Below are positions 9,076-14,503 of a stretch of 14,503 nt of DNA, piece by piece. The DNA is from Falciphora oryzae (lineage: Eukaryota; Ascomycota; Sordariomycetes; Magnaporthales; Magnaporthaceae). Position numbers and translations under genes: made by a program. The notes under the pieces were generated by a model, which saw only the letters and a program-made list of their open reading frames with translations, ran no database searches and was not told the origin of the DNA. Location: contig JNVV01000043.1 of the NCBI GenBank assembly GCA_000733355.1, positions 303,492 to 317,994 of the forward strand, read 5' to 3'. Numbering within the stretch: position 1 is the stretch's first letter; each line of letters opens with the position of its first letter.

Positions 9076-9748
9076 ATGTCAATTCGCTGTAAAGATTTGG
9101 CGCAGGTCGACTCTGAGATATTCTATGGGACCGCTGAGGCCAGCAGCGTAGCACTGGCGCGGAGGCATGCTGTTTCGATCGCCAACTTTGAGCTGTGGCA
9201 GCCAGAACACCCTCTCGTGCGCCTTGAAGCTGGCCAAACCTTCGAACTCGCAGGATCGCAGCCTCTTGAGCAGTATTCTATCAAGCGGACCCAAAAGCTG
9301 GCGGAAAACGAGTCTTCGTCGGTCTGGAGGGCTATGGTTTCCTTTCCGGAACATGGCGATTTTCCCATGGTTGCAAAACGGTGCGCAAAGGGGTGCGCGA
9401 CGCGATGGCTGCCGCTGAAGGCTGGGAGAGTGAAACCAGGATCCACGGCAAGCTGAACACCAATGGCATCGACGATGAAGAAAACAAGGTTCGCTTCATC
9501 GTCCAGCTGCTCGGCGCAGACGCACGCATCCACACAATATACGTAGAGGACGTTGAAGGACCGTCGCTGGCTCACCCTACCTGGCGGCAGGGGTCCGACA
9601 GCCTACTCACGGGCCCTCGGGGCGTCGTGGACGTGTCATTCAGGACATGGCCTCGGCCCTGGATTACGTCCACCGCGCCGGCGTTGCCCACAACGACATC
9701 AAACCGGGAAACATTCTGTACAGCGACACCCGCGGCGCCGTCCTCATC

Positions 9749-9757
9749 GGCTTTGGT
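9749..9757 (+). other. DFG motif changed to GFG
   Basis: The codons GGC TTT GGT stand where kinases normally have Asp-Phe-Gly. A single A-to-G change in a GAC codon would produce it. The aspartate coordinates magnesium-ATP, so its loss predicts weak or no phosphotransfer. The catalytic-loop aspartate (9695-9697) and the VAK lysine are still present. Confidence 0.8.
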
Positions 9758-10033
9758 CTCGGCAGCGACAGTCCCAGAGACGGCGGCCGATGTTTTCGCG
9801 GCGGGCACGCCTTGGTACATACCGCCCGAGTTCCTCGCGGAATCGAGCCCCGGCCGAGGCTTCCCCGGCGACGCCTGGGCCCTGGCCGTTGTGCGACTTT
9901 TCCTACGCAAACGACTCCCGCTCCCGGAAACCACTGCCGAATGGAGAATCTCCCATGTCGTCGGTCTGAAAGGCCCAGGCCGCGACAAAGCGAGGGAAAC
10001 CATGACTAAATGGCTGGAACAGGTGGACTATGC

Positions 10034-10078
10034 CCGGGAGTTGCTTGTCCGGGAGTTGCTTGCCCGGGAGGCTGCTGG
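10034..10078 (+). repeat. Three 15-bp in-frame tandem repeats
   Basis: Units at 10034-10048 and 10049-10063 are nearly identical (CCGGGAGTTGCTTGT and the same ending in C), and a diverged third copy lies at 10064-10078. They encode the repeated pentapeptides RELLV, RELLA and REAAG in a probable C-lobe helix. The 15-bp period keeps the frame, so copy number could change without frame damage. Confidence 0.85.
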
Positions 10079-10211
10079 GGCGGACATAGACACCATCGTC
10101 TGTCGGATGACCGAAAGTGACTGCCGTAAGCGTATCACAATGCCTATAATCATAAGAACCTTGATGGAAATTGAATATAAGAAAGCAAACAGGATAAAAG
10201 AAGACGACTAG

Positions 10212-10515
10212 GACAGGCCCAAAGCACCAGGGAAGAAATGGTAGGAAGTAAAGGCGAAAGGGATCTTGTCGGGACGGACCTTTTGTCTCTTTTTTTTTTC
10301 TTGCTTGTTGTTTTTGTTTTCCTCCTGCTGCGTGATGGCGTCTCATTGCTTCTCGGCGGTCTGCGCACCTTTGAGCGTTGATGTTGTAGACTAGGTGTAT
10401 TCGTAGCGGGCAACGTCTTGTGTAAGAGCGTGTGGGATTTTTATCTTTGTCCTGGAACCCCACCAAGACTTAAACTGCGCCGAGACCCGCACCAGTCAGT
10501 CCCCTAGACCAGACC
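10212..10515 (+). promoter_or_regulatory. Promoter and leader of TYW2
   Basis: These 304 bases lie between the kinase-like stop and the TYW2 start. A T-rich tract runs from about 10279 to 10325 and is typical of fungal housekeeping promoters. The sequence just before the start is CCAGACCATGG, a good initiation context. No clear TATA box or gene is seen. Confidence 0.5.
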
Positions 10516-11835
10516 ATGGCCGAGCCAGGAGATGAGGACAGTGCAATCACTCAGCAACAGAATGAGACGCCACGCCCAGCCAGAAACAAGAGAGAGAAGA
10601 AGCCCAAGGCAGAAAACCCCATCACCGTCGCCGTGAGAAAATGGCTCGCCACCGTCCCCCAAAGCGGCGACGACGACCAGACGCGGCTCCTGCTCGACTC
10701 GGCGCCCAAGCGCTGGGTCGTCTACGAGCCCATGGCCCTGCTGCCCAGCGGGAGCTTCACATCTGATGTCTGGCGAGCAGCTCTCGCCAGCTCCAGCGCA
10801 GAAGCGTCATCTCTCCTCTGGGGCAGCATCCTCACCGCCCTCTCAGCCCGCTCGGCAACGCCGCTGACGCACCTCGCCGTCAACGAGGGCATCCCGCTGC
10901 ACAAAGAGCGGGAGGAAAACGTCCTGCGGAGCCCGAGCGGCCTGCGCATGCTGCACGGGGGCTTTGGGCCCGCAACCCTGTCCGGCGCGGATGGGGCCAG
11001 CAGCCGAGTCTCGGACCGGGATTTCGAGAGCGCCTTCTGGGTCTCGACCAGGCAGAACGGCATCTACCAGACCTGGGCGCCGCGCTGGACCATGTTCAGC
11101 CGCGGCAACGTCAAGGAGAAGGCAAGGCTGCTGGCCTTCCGTGACGCCGGCGCAGCAGAAGGGGCGGTATCGGAGCGTCGGCAACGCGCCGCGGCCGACG
11201 CCTGGGCCGTGGACCTGTACGCCGGCATCGGCTACTTCGTCTTCTCGTACGCGCGCCTCGGCCTCCGCGTCCTGGCCTGGGAGCTGAACCCGTGGAGCGT
11301 CGAGGGCCTCCGGCGCGGCGCCGAGCGCAACGGGTGGGGCGTCCGCGTCGTGCGGGACCCGGCCGACCTGGCGCGGCACACGGCGGAGCTGGTGTCCCCC
11401 TGGCTCGACGAGGATGTCCGGATCATCGTGTTCCAGGAGAGCAACGTCGAGGCCGCCAGGCGGATGCGGGAGCTGCGCGGGGCGGTGCAGGTCGACGTCC
11501 GGCACGTCAACTGCGGCTTCCTGCCCTCGAGCCTGCCGACGTGGCGGACGGCGCTGGGTATGGTCGCTGGGAACGGAAGCAGTGAGGTTGGGGGAGGTGG
11601 CTGGCTGCACCTGCACGAGAACGTAGGCGTGGCGCAGATCGGGGCGCGTGCCGCCGAGATCCAGGCGATGCTGGGCGGGTGGGCAGCCGCGGGCCAAGAC
11701 GTGGAGGTGGACTCGGGGGAGAAGGAAAGGCGCTGTGCAGTGACGGTGGAGGTGGAGCACACGGAGATGGTCAAGACGTTCGCCCCGGACGTCTGGCACT
11801 GCGTATTTGACGTCTATGTCGGGAGGGCGGGATGA
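10516..11835 (+). CDS. TRM12: tRNA wybutosine-synthesising protein 2 (TYW2/Trm12)
   Basis: Transfers the 3-amino-3-carboxypropyl group from S-adenosylmethionine to the tricyclic base at position 37 of tRNA-Phe, the second dedicated step of wybutosine synthesis after TYW1, in the cytoplasm. The 439 residues match the usual size of fungal Trm12. A charged, disordered N-terminus (about 1-33) precedes an N-terminal domain. Then come the Trm5/TYW2-family signature MFSRGNVKEKAR (193-204), the Rossmann motif VDLYAGIGYF (232-241), the acidic SAM-ribose contact region WELNPWS (255-261) and the late LHENVG motif (366-371). There are no introns and no frame damage, in contrast with the kinase-like gene immediately upstream on the same strand. 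It converges on the EF-hand gene, with 277 bases between the stops. Trm5 is the nearest alternative, but the YAGIGYF and WELNPWS forms favour TYW2. Confidence 0.93.
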   Translation: MAEPGDEDSAITQQQNETPRPARNKREKKPKAENPITVAVRKWLATVPQSGDDDQTRLLLDSAPKRWVVYEPMALLPSGSFTSDVWRAALASSSAEASSLLWGSILTALSARSATPLTHLAVNEGIPLHKEREENVLRSPSGLRMLHGGFGPATLSGADGASSRVSDRDFESAFWVSTRQNGIYQTWAPRWTMFSRGNVKEKARLLAFRDAGAAEGAVSERRQRAAADAWAVDLYAGIGYFVFSYARLGLRVLAWELNPWSVEGLRRGAERNGWGVRVVRDPADLARHTAELVSPWLDEDVRIIVFQESNVEAARRMRELRGAVQVDVRHVNCGFLPSSLPTWRTALGMVAGNGSSEVGGGGWLHLHENVGVAQIGARAAEIQAMLGGWAAAGQDVEVDSGEKERRCAVTVEVEHTEMVKTFAPDVWHCVFDVYVGRAG

Positions 11836-12112
11836 CTTCTATCCGATAAGTCGGCGAATGTTGTCAGCTCAACTCGCTCCTAACATTCATGGCACCTATT
11901 GCGGACCCCTTTCCTGCCGGTATCATGGTCTTGTTCAGTATGCGATTCTCCATCCTGGAGACGAGCAAACCTAGAAACATGGGGCATAAGTCGGCATCGA
12001 AGGTGAAGAAAAAGAACGGTCATATACTCAATATATCATAAAAATGCCTGCATGCATCACATAGATTCACACATTATATCACAACAGTCCGCATAAAGCC
12101 CCAGAATCCCTA
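11836..12112. other. Convergent intergenic spacer
   Basis: These 277 bases separate the stop codons of TYW2 (plus) and the EF-hand gene (minus). The right half (about 12020-12085) is AT-rich and probably holds polyadenylation signals for both genes. Transcripts from the two strands may overlap here. No gene is seen. Confidence 0.55.
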
Positions 12113-12793
12113 TCAATGGTGTCTCCTAAACATGCCGGGGACGTTCTCCACCACGACATTCTTCTGCGCCATAAACTTCCTCTGCCTCTCCGCCTCCTCA
12201 TCCATCCTCTCATGCTTCTTGAAGTGCTCAATGTCCTCGGGGTGCGTCAGGTCCTCGAGCTTGGTGTTCTCATCGTGGTACTTCTCCCAGTGGTGAATCT
12301 CGTACTCGTACTCGTCGTCCCCGTGGTGGCCCGGCCCCGTGCCCATGTCGGGCAGGGTCTTGCCGGCGTGGATGAAGTCGTCCCACTCGGCGTGGCTCAC
12401 GTGGCTGTCGTGGTCCGTGTCGAGCAGGTCGAGCAGCTCGTGGGCGATCTCGTCCTTCCGGTGCTGCGTGACGTGCTTGTTGGACTCGTCCATCAGGCCG
12501 TAGGTACGCAGCAGTTCGTCCGCATCGAGGTGGCCGTCGCTGTTGAAGTCGTGCAGGGTGAAGAAGGAGGCGGCGTCGAAGTTGTGCGCGTGGTGCTCCT
12601 CTGCGGGCGACGGTCAGCGAGATGTGAGGACAACTAGAATGAGGGAGGGGGAGAGCCTACCGGCCATGTGCTTGGTCATCCAGTCGGCGTCGGGGGAGAC
12701 GATGGGCTTCTGCGACCCCCTGCCGCCGTGGTTGCCGTGTGCGAGTGACGAGCCGACCAGCCCCGCGAGGAGCAGGAGAGACGTGGTGTGCAT
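12113..12793 (-). CDS. SSP120: Secreted/ER EF-hand calcium-binding protein, Ssp120-like (2 exons)
   Basis: Predicted calcium-binding protein of the early secretory pathway. In yeast, Ssp120 works with the lectin-type cargo receptor Emp47. The coding sequence joins 12793-12661 and 12600-12113, giving 206 residues. A signal peptide (about 1-18, hydrophobic LLLLAGLVG, likely cut after SSLA) leads into a His-rich start. EF-hand loop 1 is canonical (D62, N64, D66, G67, E73). Loop 2 has D105, D107, D109 and E116, but serine 110 replaces the usual glycine. The highly conserved GTGPGHHGDDEYEYE block (131-145) and the following LEDLTHPEDIEHFKKHE segment are typical of fungal Ssp120 proteins. The C-terminus ends RRHH with no HDEL-type retention signal, so retention would need a partner. 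The start is fixed by the signal peptide. Nucleobindin- or calumenin-type proteins are more distant alternatives. Confidence 0.92.
12601..12660 (-). other. Intron of the Ssp120-like gene
   Basis: This 60-base intron on the minus strand has a GTAGGC donor, a GCAG acceptor and a GCTGACC branch sequence about 15 bases before the acceptor. It is phase 1. Removing it joins the signal-peptide exon to the exon with both EF hands and restores the frame. Confidence 0.92.
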
Positions 12794-13394
12794 TCTGCCG
12801 GCCTGTCTCGCTCTGCTGGGCGGCTGTTTATGTAGGCCTGCGACGGGGTGGTGGTGGCGCTGATGGGCGCGCGTGGTGAGCCTCGTCGACACAATGCGCG
12901 GCGGGGCGGCTTGTTGTCGGCGCCTGGCAAGTGTTGTGCTAGCGTCGCAATTGAGTATCAGGAAACCGCTGGGCTGGAAAGTCCCAAGCTATCTGTCGCC
13001 GTATCGCAGAGTATAATTGATCGTTCGAAGCTGAGAGATTCGTCGCGGCAAAAAGTAGAGACAACGCAAACAGAGTTGCGGAGAAGTGTTCTTTGTTGCC
13101 GCCTCGCAGAATCGCCGAATTGGACCAAGGCCAGAACCAAACCCCCCACTGGTTGCCAATTAAAGCCGCGAGGCCCAAGCTGCCGGCAGATCTGCCTGCA
13201 GGGGTCGGCCATCATGATCAGCCAGGGGTGCCAGCGCGACGGCCGGCGTCCGAAAGCGGGGGAAAGTGAAGCTATCGCAAGCTCTCCCAGCACTTTGACC
13301 TGGGGCCAAATAATTATTCGCATATCTTTTTGTTCGCATTGAAAGACACACAAACTCGCGCAACTGCGCGGCTGCGCAAGAATGGCGCTCGCCA

Positions 13395-13402
13395 TGACGT
13401 CA
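13395..13402. promoter_or_regulatory. CRE palindrome TGACGTCA
   Basis: This is a perfect eight-base cAMP-response element, the consensus site of ATF/CREB-type bZIP factors. A partial copy, TGACGTC, lies at 13814-13820. It is 602 bases upstream of the Ssp120-like start codon and 121 bases before the small plus-strand frame at 13516, so its target is uncertain. Confidence 0.5.
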
Positions 13403-13425
13403 GTGGGGACAAAACGACGCCGCTG

Positions 13426-13459
13426 ATTGGACCGTCCCTAAATTCCCGTCGATGATTGG
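13426..13459 (-). promoter_or_regulatory. Pair of CCAAT boxes next to the CRE
   Basis: ATTGG at 13426-13430 and 13455-13459 reads as two CCAAT boxes on the minus strand, each inside GATTGG, spaced 29 bases apart and close to the CRE. The cluster looks like a core promoter. Orientation would suit leftward transcription to the Ssp120-like gene, but CCAAT boxes work in either direction. Confidence 0.45.
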
Positions 13460-13515
13460 CCGCGAGCCGCGCTGTTGCGTGCCCTCAGCGCGCACTTGCG
13501 CGGCTTCATGTCTCA

Positions 13516-13719
13516 ATGTCTCGCGTTCTCGTGATCATGGCATTTTCGGCCTCACTGATGGCATTCTCAGCATTATTGATGGCATTTTCAACGTCACTAA
13601 TGGTATTCTGTCTAGAAAAACGAATTGACATTAGGAAAATCAGATCGTTTACACTATCATTATGCATGCCGTTTTCCCTTTCCCACCCTTTGCCCTGCCC
13701 CAGTCTGCCCTGCAGTTGA
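13516..13719 (+). CDS. Possible small hydrophobic peptide with heptad repeats
   Basis: This is a weak candidate. The 67-codon frame starts with ATG, and its first half is built from the seven-residue repeats MAFSASL, MAFSALL and MAFSTSL, then a fading MVFCLEK copy. That half is hydrophobic enough for one membrane helix, and the rest is Ser/Pro/Cys-rich. The frame is a direct product of the 21-bp minisatellite, so it may be a chance translation. It lies downstream of the CRE and CCAAT cluster. Confidence 0.15.
   Translation: MSRVLVIMAFSASLMAFSALLMAFSTSLMVFCLEKRIDIRKIRSFTLSLCMPFSLSHPLPCPSLPCS
13537..13611 (+). repeat. 21-bp minisatellite, about 3.5 copies
   Basis: Three full imperfect units start at 13537, 13558 and 13579 and share ATGGCATTYTC followed by ten more variable bases. 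A partial copy starts at 13600 (ATGGTATTCTG). The period is a multiple of three. Confidence 0.85.
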
Positions 13720-13770
13720 ACCTAGAATGAAGAGAAATCCATAGTCATATCGTCAATCATCCCCCTCAAG

Positions 13771-13795
13771 CCCAGTCCAGCCCAGCCCAGTCCAG
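13771..13795 (+). repeat. YCCAG pentamer repeat
   Basis: Five tandem pentamers read CCCAG, TCCAG, CCCAG, CCCAG and TCCAG. This is a simple-sequence repeat about 90 bases past the stop codon of the minus-strand gene at the right edge. Confidence 0.8.
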
Positions 13796-13883
13796 CCCTC
13801 GATATTCATTACATGACGTCCATGCATTAACCCTTCTCCCTCGCCCTCTCCCTTCCCATCATCACCGCGCCTCAGTGTCCACC

Positions 13884-14503
13884 TCAGTACCTCCCGCCCA
13901 GACTCTCCAGATCCAGCTCCTCCCGCCTGTTGTGAGGCCAGCTGCCCCCGCGCTTCCCCCTCCCCTTCCTCCCGCCTCCACTACTCGGCGACGGCGCCCC
14001 GCCCACCATGGCTGGCCCGTCCGCGGCGCTCTGCTCGCGCGCGTATTCCTGCGTCAATTGATGCAAGTCCCTCGCCTCGCCGCTCAGCTGCTCCACCGCC
14101 TCGCCGTTGCGCGGGAACCCCCTCATCGCGAGCGGCGCCGGCGCCGGCGCGCCCCGCTGCCCCCTGCTCGTCGTCGGCGTGCCCGGCTTGGCCGGGTACT
14201 GGGGCTGCTCTCGCTGCTGCTGCAGCACGGGGCTGGGGGCCGTCGGTGGCAGCGGCGCGGCCGCCGCGGCCGCCAGGGACGACGACGATCCCTTGCGCCC
14301 GGGCCGCCGCGGGGAGGGCGCGGGCGAGGGCGCGGACGGCAGCACGCGGTGGTACGACACGGGCGGCGGCGACCGCGGGCTGGTGGCCGTGGGCGTGTTG
14401 GTCGCGGTGCTGACGGGGCTCACCGCCGCTGTCAATAAACCTGGGATTTCAAGCGGCGCCTCGTGCGGGCGTGGCGGGCGCGTCGGGCTCGACGGCGGCG
14501 GCG
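13884..14503 (-). CDS. Proline/serine/alanine-rich disordered protein, C-terminal part
   Basis: I do not recognise the family. The frame is open from the right edge of the window to a TGA at 13884-13886, so about 205 C-terminal residues are visible and the start lies outside. The visible part is low-complexity: Pro/Ser/Thr/Ala-rich stretches, a run of six alanines, a GRKG basic spot, a short probable helix (around EAVEQLSGEARDLHQL), then an Arg/Gly/Lys-rich segment and a final acidic-aromatic end LESLGGRY. The frame runs unbroken through 14436-14503, where the residues APLEIPGLL look like ordinary coding sequence. No enzyme domain or membrane segment is seen. Such tails are common in fungal regulatory and cell-wall-related proteins, so no function is proposed. 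Confidence 0.65.
   Translation of the reverse strand, partial: PPPSSPTRPPRPHEAPLEIPGLLTAAVSPVSTATNTPTATSPRSPPPVSYHRVLPSAPSPAPSPRRPGRKGSSSSLAAAAAAPLPPTAPSPVLQQQREQPQYPAKPGTPTTSRGQRGAPAPAPLAMRGFPRNGEAVEQLSGEARDLHQLTQEYAREQSAADGPAMVGGAPSPSSGGGRKGRGKRGGSWPHNRREELDLESLGGRY

Larger units (their letters stand above)
9076..10211 (+). pseudogene. Protein-kinase-like gene disrupted by three frame shifts
   Basis: Fungal protein-kinase-like protein, probably about 378 residues if intact. The parts are in order but in changing frames. Frame 1 (9076 to about 9390) carries an N-terminal region of about 65 residues and the VAK lysine (codon at 9376). Frame 3 (about 9391-9620) carries the probable alpha-C glutamate region and the hinge. 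Frame 2 (about 9620-9773) carries HNDIKPGN (from 9689), with HND in place of HRD. Frame 3 again (about 9775-10211) carries GTPWYIPPEF, the APE-type motif, and the C-lobe. The breaks sit at runs of G (9390-9393), G (9619-9622) and C (9773-9775), fitting loss, loss and gain of one base. No GT-AG intron explains them. The Mg-binding DFG motif reads GFG (9749-9757), so the product would probably be inactive even in frame. The start is an ATG in AAAATGTC context. Homopolymer sequencing errors could explain the frame breaks but not the DFG change. Confidence 0.85.
12794..13883. other. 1.1-kb gap with promoter motifs and small repeats
   Basis: The left side should be the promoter of the Ssp120-like gene and the right side the 3' untranslated region of the gene at the window edge. 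Between them are a CRE palindrome, two CCAAT boxes, a GC-rich block of repeated TGCGC words (about 13356-13380), a 21-bp minisatellite and a YCCAG pentamer repeat. The only coding candidate is a 67-codon frame at 13516-13719. Confidence 0.55.

Noticed and set aside
9381..9643. Introns as the cause of the first two frame changes in the kinase-like gene
   Set aside because: Candidate GT-AG pairs are too short, lack a branch site, do not correct the frame, or would delete well-formed kinase sequence. Single-base indels in homopolymers explain all changes more simply.
7571..10211. Repeat-induced point mutation as the cause of kinase decay
   Set aside because: The lesions are indels and one A-to-G change. 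The region keeps high GC and shows no bulk C-to-T pattern or stop-codon excess.
13186..13195. Palindrome GCAGATCTGC in the promoter gap
   Set aside because: It is short and isolated, with no second copy or known fungal factor site that I can support.

Overview
The window looks like nuclear DNA of a filamentous ascomycete (Pezizomycotina, most likely a Sordariomycete). The reasons are short GT-AG introns (60, 63 and 223 bases) with CTGAC/CTAAC-type branch sites, GC-rich exons with C/G at third codon positions, pyrimidine-rich leaders, long T and A tracts between genes, and a gene set with fungal family signatures (tandem C2H2 regulator, TYW2/Trm12, Ssp120-type EF-hand protein). There are no bacterial operon features, CRISPR arrays or recognisable tRNA genes. 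I cannot name the species.

Layout. 1-542: C/T-rich leader without any ATG on the plus strand. 543-2274 (+): three-exon gene for a four-finger C2H2 transcription factor with a long Pro/Gln/His/Ala-rich tail. 2275-5917: a 3.6-kb stretch with no convincing gene, holding a 21-base T tract, a five-run G-quadruplex motif and a purine-rich tract. 5918-6859 (+): intronless classical short-chain dehydrogenase/reductase. 6860-7570: gene-free and AT-richer. 7571-8860 (-): unrecognised 429-residue protein with a helical head and a long disordered tail. 9076-10211 (+): protein-kinase-like gene, divergent from the previous one across only 215 bases. It is broken by three single-base frame shifts and by loss of the DFG aspartate. 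10516-11835 (+): TYW2/Trm12 of wybutosine biosynthesis. 12113-12793 (-): two-exon secreted EF-hand protein of the Ssp120 type, convergent with TYW2. 12794-13883: a gap with a CRE palindrome, two CCAAT boxes and a 21-bp minisatellite. 13884-14503 (-): C-terminal part of a proline-rich disordered protein running off the right edge.

The genes do not form one pathway. TYW2 and the Ssp120-like gene are housekeeping genes, and the SDR and C2H2 genes are ordinary accessory or regulatory genes. The part most worth a second look is the divergent pair at 7571-10211: an orphan protein facing a kinase-like gene of the HNDIKPxN type that has decayed or carries sequencing errors. Its function is unknown, and any role in a paired recognition or conflict system is a hypothesis, not a result.
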